A stretch of DNA of 64,000 nt from CAKZNE01 sp040222435. Lineage in GTDB: Bacteria > Bacteroidota > Bacteroidia > Flavobacteriales > Schleiferiaceae. A model generated the notes under the pieces. The model did not search any database. It was not told the origin of the DNA and was given only the letters and a program-made list of their open reading frames with translations. A program made the translations under genes and the position numbers. Where the stretch lies: positions 992,001-1,056,000 of the forward strand of contig OZ243107.1 in assembly GCA_965212245.1 (NCBI GenBank), written 5' to 3'. Below, in pieces: positions 1 to 9,338 of this stretch (its first letter is position 1; every line of letters starts with the position of its first letter).

Positions 1-267
1 CTCTCTAACCACACGGTCAATCTCAAAAAGCTCATCAATAGCATTTTTTGCGCTTTGATGAATTTCCTCCATCCGGCTTTTAATGGTATCATGAATAAGC
101 GTTACACACTTGTGCACCAAATCTGCCTTGTTATCAAAATAGCGATAAATCGTTTTTTTGGAAATGCCCATCTCCCGTGCTACATCATCCATCGTAATAC
201 TGCGAATACCGTATCGCATAAAGAGATCCAGCGTTCGTAATATGATTTCCTGCTCCTGTGTTTCCAT
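1..267 (-). CDS. TetR/AcrR-family transcriptional regulator, N-terminal part (cut by window edge)
   Basis: The frame is open from the window edge to an ATG at 265-267, giving 89 codons. The protein begins METQEQEIILRTLDLF and carries a classic TetR helix-turn-helix at about residues 20-50 (ITMDDVAREMGISKKTIYRYF). This fold binds an operator as a dimer, and the missing C-terminal part would bind the ligand. The gene is divergent from asnS. The 145-bp gap between them holds a TACATTTG box and a perfect 13-bp inverted repeat, which suggests autoregulation. In Bacteroidota such regulators often precede TolC/RND efflux genes, but the downstream genes lie outside the window, so the target is unknown. 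Confidence 0.9.
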   Translation of the reverse strand, partial: METQEQEIILRTLDLFMRYGIRSITMDDVAREMGISKKTIYRYFDNKADLVHKCVTLIHDTIKSRMEEIHQSAKNAIDELFEIDRVVRE

Positions 268-277
268 AATTCGGCTG

Positions 278-285
278 CAAATGTA
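278..285 (-). promoter_or_regulatory. Bacteroidota -7 box for the tetR gene
   Basis: On the minus strand this reads TACATTTG, an exact match to the Bacteroidota -7 consensus TAnnTTTG. It lies 10 bases upstream of the tetR start codon, so the 5' leader would be very short. No convincing -33 TTG was found. The palindrome at 301-332 occupies that zone. Confidence 0.5.
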
Positions 286-300
286 GAAACATATTTCATG

Positions 301-332
301 TTGGAAACTTTTTGCGTGTAAAAAGTTTCCAA
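301..332. promoter_or_regulatory. Perfect 13-bp inverted repeat, probable TetR operator
   Basis: The left arm TTGGAAACTTTTT (301-313) and right arm AAAAAGTTTCCAA (320-332) are exact reverse complements around a 6-bp centre. The site lies just upstream of the tetR -7 box and about 80 bp before asnS. TetR proteins bind such dyads as dimers, so autorepression is the simplest reading. The link to this regulator is inferred from position only. Confidence 0.7.
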
Positions 333-411
333 AGTTTATTTTTTTATCTGAGAGGGAATTTCAGACTTAGTATTTTTTAGCAACCTTTGCAGCCTTAATT
401 TGCGATAACAC

Positions 412-1845
412 ATGATGGATCATCAGACTATATCTGAAGTATTGGCTAAAAAAGCCATCGGTTCTACCGTACTATTAAAAGGCTGGGTGCGTACATTCCG
501 CAGCAATCGTTTTATTGCCCTTAATGATGGGAGTACGCTGAAAACACTGCAGGTAGTTGTAGATTTTGAAAAAATGGATAAGGATGTGTTGGAGAAGGTC
601 AGCACCGGAGCCTGCATTGAGGTTAAGGGAGACCTGGTAAAATCTATGGGTAAAGGCCAGGATATGGAAGTACACGCCTCTGATATACGTGTGCTCGGTG
701 AGTGCGATCCTAATGAATATCCCCTGCAACCTAAAAAGCACTCTATGGAGTTCTTGCGGGAAATTGCGCACTTGCGCCCCCGCACCAATACTTTTAGCGC
801 TATACTCCGTATTCGTCATACCCTTGCTTTTGCCATTCACCAGTATTTTAATGAGCGTGGTTTTTTCTGGATGCACACGCCTATTATAACCGGCTCTGAT
901 GCCGAAGGGGCTGGCGAAATGTTTAATGTATCCGTTTTGGACAAAAAAAATATTCCGCTTACTGAAGAAGGCGAAATAGATTATAAAAAGGATTTTTTTG
1001 GCAAAGAGGCTAACCTTACCGTTTCCGGTCAATTGGAAGCTGAGTTAGGCGCCACCGCCTTGGGCAAAGTATATACTTTCGGACCTACCTTTAGAGCTGA
1101 GAACAGCAATACTACCCGCCATCTGGCTGAGTTTTGGATGATTGAGCCGGAAGTGGCTTTTGCCGACCTGGATGACAATATGGATCTGGCTGAGGATTTT
1201 CTGAAGAAGGTAATCCAATATGTCTTGCAGAACTGTGAGGACGACTTACAGTTTCTGGCAGAGCGTCAATTCAATGAGGAAAAATCCAAACCACAGACCG
1301 AACGCAGCGAAATGGGCCTTTTGGAAAAACTACAGTTTGTGGCAGACAATAATTTCCGAAGAGTAAGCTATACGGAGGCTATTGATATATTGAAAAACTC
1401 CAAACCCAATAAGAAGAAGAAGTTCAAGTATCTTATAGACGAGTGGGGTGCTGACTTGCAGTCAGAACATGAAAAATTCCTGGTGAAGCACTTTGGTGCA
1501 CCGGTCATCCTGTTTGATTACCCTGCCACTATAAAGGCTTTTTATATGCGCCTTAATGAAGATCAAAAAACGGTTCGTGCTATGGATATTCTCTTTCCGG
1601 GTATTGGTGAAATTGTGGGTGGCTCACAGCGGGAAGAACGCTATGACATACTGAAGGAGAAAATAGCCGAATTTGGCATTGAGGAAGAGAGCCTGTGGTG
1701 GTACCTGGAAACCCGTAAGTTCGGCACCTGTGTACATAGTGGTTTTGGACTTGGCTTTGAACGTTTGGTACTTTTTGTAACCGGAATGACTAATATCCGC
1801 GATGTGATACCTTTCCCCAGAACTCCGGGAAGCGCTGAATTTTAA
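412..1845 (+). CDS. asnS: Asparaginyl-tRNA synthetase
   Basis: This cytosolic class IIb synthetase charges tRNA-Asn with asparagine. The 477-residue length is normal for AsnRS. Residues 1-110 form the OB-fold anticodon-binding domain (KGWVRTFRSN). The catalytic core carries class II motif 2 near residues 225-245 (TFGPTFRAENSNTTRHL) and motif 3 at the C-terminus (GLGFERLVLFVTGMTNIRD), ending in the family-typical FPRTPGSAEF. Two ATGs in tandem (412 and 415) are equally possible starts. An AACCTTTG sequence at 382-389 is one base off the -7 consensus. It is transcribed divergently from the TetR gene, with rpoN 131 bp downstream. Confidence 0.97.
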   Translation: MMDHQTISEVLAKKAIGSTVLLKGWVRTFRSNRFIALNDGSTLKTLQVVVDFEKMDKDVLEKVSTGACIEVKGDLVKSMGKGQDMEVHASDIRVLGECDPNEYPLQPKKHSMEFLREIAHLRPRTNTFSAILRIRHTLAFAIHQYFNERGFFWMHTPIITGSDAEGAGEMFNVSVLDKKNIPLTEEGEIDYKKDFFGKEANLTVSGQLEAELGATALGKVYTFGPTFRAENSNTTRHLAEFWMIEPEVAFADLDDNMDLAEDFLKKVIQYVLQNCEDDLQFLAERQFNEEKSKPQTERSEMGLLEKLQFVADNNFRRVSYTEAIDILKNSKPNKKKKFKYLIDEWGADLQSEHEKFLVKHFGAPVILFDYPATIKAFYMRLNEDQKTVRAMDILFPGIGEIVGGSQREERYDILKEKIAEFGIEEESLWWYLETRKFGTCVHSGFGLGFERLVLFVTGMTNIRDVIPFPRTPGSAEF

Positions 1846-1976
1846 CATAACCTGAACATTTTATCCGGGATTTTTGTCCTATTCTTATTAAATTCGGCAA
1901 AATTTTTGATAGGCAGGGGTAATTCTGATGTTTTTTCCCTAATTTCCTTTCAATTAACCCAAGCAAGAAATCAGGT

Positions 1977-3428
1977 ATGCTGAAGCAGCAGCTCAGTCAA
2001 AAACTCTTACAAAAACTTTCGCCCCAGCAAATCCAGCTGATGAAACTGATTCAGTTGCCTACCCAGGCACTGGAACAAAAGATAAAGGAGGAGCTGGAGG
2101 AAAACCCTGCGTTGGAAGAAGGCCTGGATGAAGAGGAACGTTACGAAGAGGATTCCGACACCTATGAGGACGATGACAATCAAAGTATAGAAGCCGAGGA
2201 TATTAATGTAGATGAGTACCTGAGTGATGACGAGGTGCCGGATTACCGCCTGAAAGCCAATAATTATTCTAAAGATGATGAAGATGCCAGTGTACCGATA
2301 ACCGGTGGTATCAGTTTTACGGAGGTGCTGATGGATCAGATCAGTATGCGGAAATTAAGTGAGGAAGATCGCCAGATTGCAGAATACCTGATCGGTAATA
2401 TTGACGATGATGGCTATATCCGCAGAGATCTTAGTGCCATTGTAGACGACCTTGCTTTTACCCAAAATATATTTGTAGAAGAAGAAAAGCTGGAGACAGT
2501 TCTGAAAATGATCCAGGAACTGGACCCTCCGGGTGTTGGGGCGCGCAGCCTGCGCGAGTGCTTACTCATTCAATTAAAACGCAGGGATAATTCTGCTGCC
2601 ATTCGCCTGGCATACGAAATACTGAATAATTACTTTGATGAGTTTATTAAAAAGCATTACCGGAAGCTGATTGAAAAACTGGAGATTGATGAGGGTTACC
2701 TCAAAGATGCTATAAATGTGATCAGCCATCTCAATCCTAAGCCGGGTAACTCTTCCAGTTCCAGTCAACGATCTGTTCAGGCCGTTACACCGGATTTTAC
2801 GATAAACATCGAGGACGGTGAATTGGAGCTCACCCTGAATTCGCGTAATGCTCCGGAATTGAATGTAAGCCGTGAGTATAAAGACATGCTGGAAACTTAT
2901 AAAAGCTCACAGGAAAAGAATAAAGCCCAAAAAGACGCAGTAATGTTTGTAAAGCAAAAGCTTGACAGCGCCAAGTGGTTTATTGATGCCATCCGTCAGC
3001 GGCAGCAGACTTTACTGATTACTATGTCATCCATTATGAACTTCCAAAAAGAATATTTCTTAAGCGGAGACCAACGGAAATTACGCCCCATGATATTGAA
3101 AGATATTGCGGAAGAAATAGGTATGGATATTTCCACCGTATCTCGGGTAGCCAGTAATAAGTATGTACAAACCCCCTACGGCACATTCCTCATCAAAGAA
3201 TTCTTCTCTGAATCCATGACCAATGATGCAGGTGAAGAGGTTTCTACCAAAGAGATTAAAAAGATACTGGAAGATTCTATCTCTGAAGAAAATAAACGCA
3301 AGCCCCTTACGGATGAGAAGCTGGCCAAGTTGCTCAAGGAAAAAGGGTACCCTATAGCGCGGAGAACGGTGGCTAAGTATCGCGAACAACTGGGCATTCC
3401 GGTAGCCCGATTACGTAAAGAATTATAA
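1977..3428 (+). CDS. rpoN: RNA polymerase sigma-54 factor
   Basis: Sigma-54 directs RNA polymerase to -24/-12 promoters that need AAA+ activators. All family regions are visible in the 483 residues. The N-terminal activator-interacting region is glutamine- and leucine-rich (LKQQLSQKLLQKLSPQQIQL) and ends in ENPALE. A long acidic region II follows at about 50-95, then the core-binding domain and a helix-turn-helix near 385-400 (DISTVSRVASNKYVQTP). The RpoN box ARRTVAKYRE is at about 461-470. Only 4 bp separate its stop codon from the next start, so the downstream membrane protein is probably co-transcribed. Confidence 0.97.
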   Translation: MLKQQLSQKLLQKLSPQQIQLMKLIQLPTQALEQKIKEELEENPALEEGLDEEERYEEDSDTYEDDDNQSIEAEDINVDEYLSDDEVPDYRLKANNYSKDDEDASVPITGGISFTEVLMDQISMRKLSEEDRQIAEYLIGNIDDDGYIRRDLSAIVDDLAFTQNIFVEEEKLETVLKMIQELDPPGVGARSLRECLLIQLKRRDNSAAIRLAYEILNNYFDEFIKKHYRKLIEKLEIDEGYLKDAINVISHLNPKPGNSSSSSQRSVQAVTPDFTINIEDGELELTLNSRNAPELNVSREYKDMLETYKSSQEKNKAQKDAVMFVKQKLDSAKWFIDAIRQRQQTLLITMSSIMNFQKEYFLSGDQRKLRPMILKDIAEEIGMDISTVSRVASNKYVQTPYGTFLIKEFFSESMTNDAGEEVSTKEIKKILEDSISEENKRKPLTDEKLAKLLKEKGYPIARRTVAKYREQLGIPVARLRKEL

Positions 3429-3432
3429 GCGG

Positions 3433-4035
3433 ATGGGGCGTAAGCTGGCTCAGTGGTTATCCTATCTCATGCACCCTGTAGTATACCCCATACTAGGCAT
3501 TCTCATTATTCTTGAAGCGCTTCCCTATTATGTGAACTCCAGGCTCACTATTCTAAGCCTGGCCCTGGTTTTTACGGGCACCTATATCATTCCTGTTGCC
3601 ATCAGTTTTTTATTTTACCGGATAAAGCTGATCTCCAGTCTTGAAATGAAGGAGGCCAGTGACCGCAGGTGGCCCTACCTTATAGGAGGTATCAGCTATT
3701 ACCTTACTGCTTCTTTTATTGGTGAGATCGGTCTGCCGGAAGATGCACGCCTCTTCCTGTTGGCCAGCGCCTGTGTAATTATTCTTCACCTGTTAATGCT
3801 GCGTTTTTCAAAACCCAGCGCACACCTGGCTGGCATAGGGGGGTTTACCGGTCTTTTGTTAAGTGAATCCTTAAAATACCAGGTGGGCTTTCTGCCATTA
3901 CTGGCCCTCTGCTTTTTACTGGCCGGTTTTTTGGGTTCCGCACGCTTAAAACTCAAGGCCCATACTCCGGGAGAGTTGGCCAGCGGCTACTTCACAGGCT
4001 TGCTTATTGTTAGCCTTACCATACTATTGGGTTAA
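3433..4035 (+). CDS. PAP2-like integral membrane protein
   Basis: This 200-residue protein has about six hydrophobic helices. Three motifs line up with a degenerate PAP2 (lipid phosphatase) active site: KEASDRRWPY near residue 75, KPSAHLAGIGG near 125, and AHTPGELASGYFTG near 180. In classical PAP2 enzymes these would be KX6RP, PSGH and SRX5HX3D. Here the second motif has SAH and the third ends in E rather than D, so catalysis is uncertain. It begins 4 bp after rpoN, which indicates co-transcription. It converges on the barrel gene with a 4-bp overlap of the coding ends. The family resemblance is an inference from motif spacing. Confidence 0.75.
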   Translation: MGRKLAQWLSYLMHPVVYPILGILIILEALPYYVNSRLTILSLALVFTGTYIIPVAISFLFYRIKLISSLEMKEASDRRWPYLIGGISYYLTASFIGEIGLPEDARLFLLASACVIILHLLMLRFSKPSAHLAGIGGFTGLLLSESLKYQVGFLPLLALCFLLAGFLGSARLKLKAHTPGELASGYFTGLLIVSLTILLG

Positions 4036-4730
4036 AGCGTTAGTGAAATACCAACGCTGATAGGTGTTCCGGGTGAAAATTTTTCTGTAAAAGCCAATGC
4101 AGGATTAACACCTACCGGATAAAGCTGATCGCTGAAAAGATCGCTCAATGAATAATAGGCGTAAATATTAATAAAACTGTAACCTATCCGTGTATAAGCA
4201 CCGTACATAAACCGGTTCAGGCTACCCAGGTCATTGAACTGGCGGTTAAACTGGTCCGTTATAAGTTTGGAATAGCTATTTATACGAACCCCAACTTTGG
4301 CACCCACATAAAAGCGAAAGAAATTACCTTTTTGATTTGGGTTGGACCGAAAGCGCAACTCTATGGGGATATGAATATACTGGACGGTTAATTTATTACT
4401 GTTGACTGTATCCGTATCCAAAAATGAAATAAACTCAAGGCCATTGCCCGGGTCCGTTTCAATAGAGAGATTGTTGTAATAGTTGTTACTGGTAAAACCT
4501 ATACCATAAGCAAAGCTGAAATTGCTCCCCTCACTAAATTGCACATCATCGGTAAACGAAAGGCTATGACCGTTGGAACGCCAGCTTTGTTCCAGCCCCT
4601 GCGGGGCGTCCAGCAAAAAATCATGGGTCAGATCATAAGCCACCCAATCGTCTTGTTTGGGTTTTATCTGGCCAAAGGCACTTACTGAAATCAATAGGCC
4701 AACGGCTATAAATACTATAAGGTTTTTCAT
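4032..4730 (-). CDS. Outer-membrane beta-barrel protein, PorT-like fold
   Basis: The 232-residue product starts with a signal peptide (MKNLIVFIAVGLLISVSAFG, then Q). It continues as alternating aromatic strands typical of small Bacteroidota barrels of the OMP_b-brl_2/PorT type: FSFAYGIGFTSNNYY, IHIPIELRFRSN, FFRFYVGAKVGVRINSYSKL. The final strand ends in an aliphatic residue. It could be PorT itself, a T9SS component, since the organism clearly secretes T9SS substrates. Several paralogues share this fold, so no symbol is given. It is a single minus-strand gene between two plus-strand genes. Confidence 0.8.
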   Translation of the reverse strand: MKNLIVFIAVGLLISVSAFGQIKPKQDDWVAYDLTHDFLLDAPQGLEQSWRSNGHSLSFTDDVQFSEGSNFSFAYGIGFTSNNYYNNLSIETDPGNGLEFISFLDTDTVNSNKLTVQYIHIPIELRFRSNPNQKGNFFRFYVGAKVGVRINSYSKLITDQFNRQFNDLGSLNRFMYGAYTRIGYSFINIYAYYSLSDLFSDQLYPVGVNPALAFTEKFSPGTPISVGISLTL

Positions 4731-4834
4731 GTGATCAATTTAATAATTACTTATGGAACCCAAAGACACCATGGATGTTCCACACCATAAAAAACACAGC
4801 CTTTTACACCACTTCTTAGCTGCGGGCAAGTTAT

Positions 4835-4842
4835 TACCTTTG
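4835..4842 (+). promoter_or_regulatory. -7 box for lysS
   Basis: TACCTTTG matches the Bacteroidota -7 consensus exactly and lies 33 bp before the ATG at 4876. Its position shows that the longer open frame beginning at 4753 is not translated from its first ATG, because that ATG would lie upstream of the transcript. Confidence 0.55.
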
Positions 4843-4875
4843 CCCAGATTTTTAAACTCCATCCAAAAGACAGCC

Positions 4876-6582
4876 ATGAGTGCACGTTTATCAGAGCAGG
4901 AAATTCAACGAAGAGATGCATTGAGCAAACTCCGTGAAGCCGGTATTGATCCTTACCCCGCAGCCCTATACCCGGTTGCTGATTATTCAACCGATCTTAA
5001 ACAGAACTATGAGGAAGGTAAAAAGGTAATAATTGCCGGCCGCTTAATGCGCAAGAAAGTACAGGGAAAGGCTTCTTTTGCTGAAATTCAGGATAGCAAA
5101 GGCCGTATACAGGTGTATTTTAACCGTGATGAGATTTGCCCGGATGAGGATAAATCCCTCTACAACGATGTGTTCAAGAAGTTACTGGACCTTGGAGATT
5201 TCATTGGCATCAAAGGTGAGGTCTTTAAAACCCAGGTGGGTGAAACCACAGTGAAGGTGGAAGAGTTTACTGTGCTCAGTAAATCACTCAAGCCTTTACC
5301 CGTGGTAAAGAAAGATGAGCAAGGCAACGTGCACGATGCCTTCACTGACCCGGAGCAGCGCTATCGAATGCGCTATGTGGATCTCATTGTGAATGACCAT
5401 GTACGCGAAACTTTTTTAAAGCGCACCAGGCTTATGAATGCCATGCGCGAATTCTTCAACCAAAAGGATTACCTGGAGGTAGAAACGCCTATTCTGCAAC
5501 CCATCCCCGGAGGTGCTGCTGCGCGCCCGTTTATTACTCATCATAACGCGCTGGATATGCCGCTTTACCTGCGTATAGCCAATGAACTTTACCTGAAGAG
5601 GCTGATCGTGGGGGGCTATGAGGGTGTGTATGAATTTGCCAAGGATTTCCGAAACGAGGGAATGGATCGCACTCACAATCCCGAGTTCACGGTAATGGAG
5701 ATCTATGTCGCTTACAAAGACTATTTCTGGATGATGGACTTTACGGAGCAAATGCTGGAATACGTGGTAAAGGCGGTGAATGACGGAAACACTACCGTAA
5801 AGATGGGTGATAAAGAGATTGATTTTAAAGCGCCCTTTAAACGTGTAACCATGATAGACGCCATTAAGGAGCATACGGGTTTTGACATAAACGGCATGAA
5901 TGAGGTGCAGCTTCGTGAAGTATGCCTGAAGCTGGACATTCCTGCGGATGAGACTATGGGTAAGGGTAAATTGATCGATGAAATATTCGGGGAAAAGTGT
6001 GAACCGCATTTTATACAGCCTACCTTTATTATGGATTACCCGAAAGAGATGTCGCCCCTGTGTAAAAAGCACCGGGATAACCCAGAACTTACAGAGCGTT
6101 TTGAGCTGATGGTAAACGGTAAAGAAATAGCCAATGCCTATTCAGAACTCAATGATCCTATTGATCAGCGTGAGCGTTTTGAAGAACAACTCAAGCTCTC
6201 TGAAAAAGGAGATGACGAAGCCATGTTTATTGACCAGGATTTTTTACGCGCCCTGGAATATGGAATGCCGCCTACTTCCGGAATGGGTATTGGAATTGAC
6301 CGCTTAACCATGTTGCTTACAAACCAGAGCAGTATACAGGAGGTCCTGTTTTTCCCTCAAATGCGCCCCGAGAAAAAAGTAGCTACCCCCAGCAAAACCG
6401 ATTTTGAGAATATGGGTGTGCCTGCCGATTGGAGCGAGCATATAATGGATGTATACGGCAGTGTGGAAGAGTTTAAAAAGGCTAAGCCCACACAGGTGCA
6501 TCAAAAAATGAATGGCTATCGTAAAAAGAACAAGCTTGATATCGCGGCCCTGCAACTTCCGGAAGTGGAAGCCTGGTTTTAA
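4876..6582 (+). CDS. lysS: Lysyl-tRNA synthetase, class II
   Basis: This enzyme charges tRNA-Lys. The start at 4876 (MSARLSEQEIQRRDALSKL) gives 568 residues and fits the family N-terminus. The frame extends 41 codons further upstream to 4753, but that part is not LysRS-like and contains the promoter. The OB-fold domain spans about 50-170. Motif 2 is in the stretch EFAKDFRNEGMDRTHNPEFT near 270-290 and motif 3 is GMGIGIDRLTMLL near 475. A C-terminal extension of about 70 residues (PADWSEHIMDVYGSVEEF) follows the catalytic core. The stop codon overlaps that of the convergent response-regulator gene. Confidence 0.97.
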   Translation: MSARLSEQEIQRRDALSKLREAGIDPYPAALYPVADYSTDLKQNYEEGKKVIIAGRLMRKKVQGKASFAEIQDSKGRIQVYFNRDEICPDEDKSLYNDVFKKLLDLGDFIGIKGEVFKTQVGETTVKVEEFTVLSKSLKPLPVVKKDEQGNVHDAFTDPEQRYRMRYVDLIVNDHVRETFLKRTRLMNAMREFFNQKDYLEVETPILQPIPGGAAARPFITHHNALDMPLYLRIANELYLKRLIVGGYEGVYEFAKDFRNEGMDRTHNPEFTVMEIYVAYKDYFWMMDFTEQMLEYVVKAVNDGNTTVKMGDKEIDFKAPFKRVTMIDAIKEHTGFDINGMNEVQLREVCLKLDIPADETMGKGKLIDEIFGEKCEPHFIQPTFIMDYPKEMSPLCKKHRDNPELTERFELMVNGKEIANAYSELNDPIDQRERFEEQLKLSEKGDDEAMFIDQDFLRALEYGMPPTSGMGIGIDRLTMLLTNQSSIQEVLFFPQMRPEKKVATPSKTDFENMGVPADWSEHIMDVYGSVEEFKKAKPTQVHQKMNGYRKKNKLDIAALQLPEVEAWF

Positions 6583-7337
6583 AGGGTTTGAAAATTTTTA
6601 AACACCTCATCCCGGTAGTTTCGGCTCACCGGGATTTCTTGTTTTTCCACAAACAGACAATTTCCCTCAAAAGAGGTAACATGGCTGATATTAACGGCAT
6701 AGGAGCGATGGGTGCGAATCAGTTGTTCATGCTGCAGGCGCTCCATGATCACACCTAGGGTAACGGTAAGAAAGTATTTACCCTCCAGGGTTTGAATGTG
6801 CGTGCAATTACTGTCTGCCTGTAACCACTGAATAGCATCAAAAGGCACCTTTTCAAAACGATTCCGGTTCCGGATAAAAATACTGTCGTTCAACAAATAG
6901 TGCTCTTCAGCTTCTTGTACGGGTTTTACTTTTTCCTCATGCGGAAGGCTGGCCGGTTTTTGCTCGGCATAGTTAGATACTGCCAGCTGAATGGCTATGT
7001 GAAGTTGCCGCTCATTGAAAGGTTTAAGCATATAGGCTGCCGGTTTGGCCCGCCCTGCCCTTTCAGCCGTTTCCTGGTCTGATAGTGAGGTAAGAAAAAT
7101 AATGGGCAGGTCATACCGTTCCCGTATCTTTTCTGCGGTTTCAATACCATCCAGATCGCCCAGCAAATTGATATCCAGCAATACGATATCCGCCATTTCC
7201 TGTTCCAGTGTGTGTAAGGCTTCTCGCCCTGTATCCACACAGCTTACAATATGGTAACCGGCTTGTTTGAGCCGGGCCGCAATATCACGGCCTACCAGAA
7301 CTTCGTCTTCTACAATTAATACCTTTACTAAGGCCAT
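6579..7337 (-). CDS. LytTR-family response regulator
   Basis: The 252-residue protein has a receiver domain at residues 4-120, with acidic residues E10 and D11, phosphoacceptor D55 (IVLLDINLLG) and the conserved lysine in AYMLKPF. A LytTR DNA-binding domain covers about 150-250 (FDAIQWLQADSNCTHIQT, RTHRSYAVNISHV). Phosphorylation should come from the histidine kinase immediately upstream, whose stop codon is 12 bp before this start. LytTR regulators bind paired direct repeats in target promoters. No target is evident nearby. Confidence 0.93.
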   Translation of the reverse strand: MALVKVLIVEDEVLVGRDIAARLKQAGYHIVSCVDTGREALHTLEQEMADIVLLDINLLGDLDGIETAEKIRERYDLPIIFLTSLSDQETAERAGRAKPAAYMLKPFNERQLHIAIQLAVSNYAEQKPASLPHEEKVKPVQEAEEHYLLNDSIFIRNRNRFEKVPFDAIQWLQADSNCTHIQTLEGKYFLTVTLGVIMERLQHEQLIRTHRSYAVNISHVTSFEGNCLFVEKQEIPVSRNYRDEVFKNFQTL

Positions 7338-7349
7338 CCCTATTTGATC

Positions 7350-9338
7350 TTAAGCAGTGCGGGATAAAGGTAGGGTAATTTCAAAACAGCTACCACTTTG
7401 AGAGCTGGTTTTAAGTTCACCTCTTAATTGTTTAAGAAGTGAGCGGATCATTTCCATACCAAAAGACAACTCATTCTTTTGTTTTCCTCCGGCAGACAGA
7501 CCGGGACCATTATCCAAAATGGTTAATTTAAGCTGCTCATCTTTTTCATTCAGACTTATGGTAAGCTGTGGCTCTTTTACATCCTTAAAAGCGTGCTTAA
7601 AAGCATTGGTAATAAGTTCATTAATGATGAGCCCCAGTGGGATTGCGGTATCCACTTCCAGGGGTTTTAGTTTTACATCTGTTTTGAGTTCTACATCTTT
7701 TTCGGTAAAGCCAAATGAATAGCTTATGGAACTTAAAAGCTGCTGAATATAGTGCTCCATATCAATATGGGTAACCTGTTCATCCCGGTACAGACGCTCA
7801 TGGATCAGGAACATGGCTTCCACCCGGCTTTGCCCTTCCTTAACTGCTTCTACAGCTTTTTTATCTTCCAGCTGAAAAGATTGCAGGCTCAACATACTGG
7901 CAATAACCTGAAGGTTGTTTTTTACACGGTGGTTCAGTTCGCGCAAAAGCAATTCTTTTTCCTTCTCGCGTTTTTCAACCAATAGCTTTTGCTCGTTTAA
8001 AAGGGCATTGGCTTTTTGTTTCTGCCGATAGGCAAAAACCAGGGCCACCCCTAAACCCATTAAAAGCAGCAACCCGGCAATCAGGGCCTTCATCTGCGTT
8101 TCACGTTTCTGCGCCAGAACATCCTGCAAGGCTTCTTTTTGTTGCAAACTTTCTATCTGGCGCTGTTTCTTTTCGGTATCGTACTGTACCTGTAATTCAT
8201 TTACCTGTCTTGCATTAGCTTCATTAAGCATGATATTGGAAATACTGTCAAAATGGTAATAGGCAAGAAAAGCTTCTTTGTAATTACCCAGACCTTCATA
8301 CGAATAGGATTTATTTTCCCAGAACATGGCTTGCAAAGACTGGAAACCGGATTCGTCAGCTATCGCAAGTCCTTTCTCAAATTCTTCCAAAGCCTTTTGA
8401 TGCTGACCCTCCCAGGCATAAGACGTGCCCATATTATTGTAACCATTGGCAATTCCATAGGCATCTCCCATTTCTTCTCTCAGCCGGATGGTTTTGGAAT
8501 ACTTTTCTCTGGATCCTTCAAACCGGTTGTTTTGAAGAAGAACATTCCCCATACTATTTGACACTCCAGCCAACCCGCTTTTATCCCCTATTCTTTCCAT
8601 TATAGAAGACGCCCGTTCATAATTAGCCAGGGCTTTGGTGAAGTCTCCATTGCGGGCGTTAAAGTTGCCAATATCCAGGTAGGTAGAAGCCATGGATTCT
8701 GGTATACCTGATTTTTTGCTATAGAACAAGGCCTGTAAATAATGTTCTTCGGCCTTATCCTTTTTTCCTTCCTGTAATAATGTGTAAGCAATGGCACTGT
8801 GTAAAGAGGCCTGGTCCCGTAAAACGGCAGAAGAAGCCGACTCACAGAACCGCAAACCCTTATAAAAAAGATCAAGGGCCTTTACACTTTCCCCTTGCCG
8901 GTTGTATACGTTGCCGATATTCAGATAAGTACTGGCTATTCCGCTGGAATCCTGCTGAGCCAGCCGTAAAGTCAGGTTTTTATGGTAAAGCACCATAGCC
9001 CTGTCATACTTCCCTTGTATATAAGCTATTAAACCCAGTCGATTGTAAGCCAGAGCTTCACCAGTAGTGTCCCTGTTTTTACGCGCCAGCTCAAGAGCTT
9101 TCAAGGCGTACGAACGGGCAGCCAGCGTATCATGCTCTATAAATTGCCAGGCCAGCTTATTATATGTTTCTGTACGTAACTGCTCATCGGCCACCGTGCC
9201 CAGGTACCTTTGAAGACTATCAATAACTGCGGTTTGCCCCCTAACACCCGGGACAAAACCAATCGTTACCAATGACAGAATTAATCCAATAAGAATATTT
9301 GGCTTAACCCCCAACACCATGCCCATCAGCCTGGTCAT
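7350..9338 (-). CDS. TPR-containing sensor histidine kinase (HisKA_2 type)
   Basis: The 662-residue kinase has an N-terminal signal/anchor (residues 14-35), a long periplasmic TPR array (about 45-380, e.g. ASTYLNIGNVYNRQGESVKAL), one membrane helix near 415-436 (ALIAGLLLLMGLGVALVFAY), a coiled linker, then a HisKA_2 dimerisation helix (LLLRELNHRVKNNLQVIASM, with the phospho-His in NHR) and a HATPase domain (NELITNAFKHAF, DNGPGLS). It forms an operon with the LytTR regulator. Its start overlaps the end of the upstream small gene by 35 bp, so translational coupling is likely, or an internal ATG (residue 5 or 7) is used. Confidence 0.92.
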   Translation of the reverse strand: MTRLMGMVLGVKPNILIGLILSLVTIGFVPGVRGQTAVIDSLQRYLGTVADEQLRTETYNKLAWQFIEHDTLAARSYALKALELARKNRDTTGEALAYNRLGLIAYIQGKYDRAMVLYHKNLTLRLAQQDSSGIASTYLNIGNVYNRQGESVKALDLFYKGLRFCESASSAVLRDQASLHSAIAYTLLQEGKKDKAEEHYLQALFYSKKSGIPESMASTYLDIGNFNARNGDFTKALANYERASSIMERIGDKSGLAGVSNSMGNVLLQNNRFEGSREKYSKTIRLREEMGDAYGIANGYNNMGTSYAWEGQHQKALEEFEKGLAIADESGFQSLQAMFWENKSYSYEGLGNYKEAFLAYYHFDSISNIMLNEANARQVNELQVQYDTEKKQRQIESLQQKEALQDVLAQKRETQMKALIAGLLLLMGLGVALVFAYRQKQKANALLNEQKLLVEKREKEKELLLRELNHRVKNNLQVIASMLSLQSFQLEDKKAVEAVKEGQSRVEAMFLIHERLYRDEQVTHIDMEHYIQQLLSSISYSFGFTEKDVELKTDVKLKPLEVDTAIPLGLIINELITNAFKHAFKDVKEPQLTISLNEKDEQLKLTILDNGPGLSAGGKQKNELSFGMEMIRSLLKQLRGELKTSSQSGSCFEITLPLSRTA

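Noticed and set aside
5416..6072. Minus-strand 218-codon open frame inside lysS
   Set aside because: It is antisense to conserved LysRS motif 2 and the catalytic domain, so it is a shadow.
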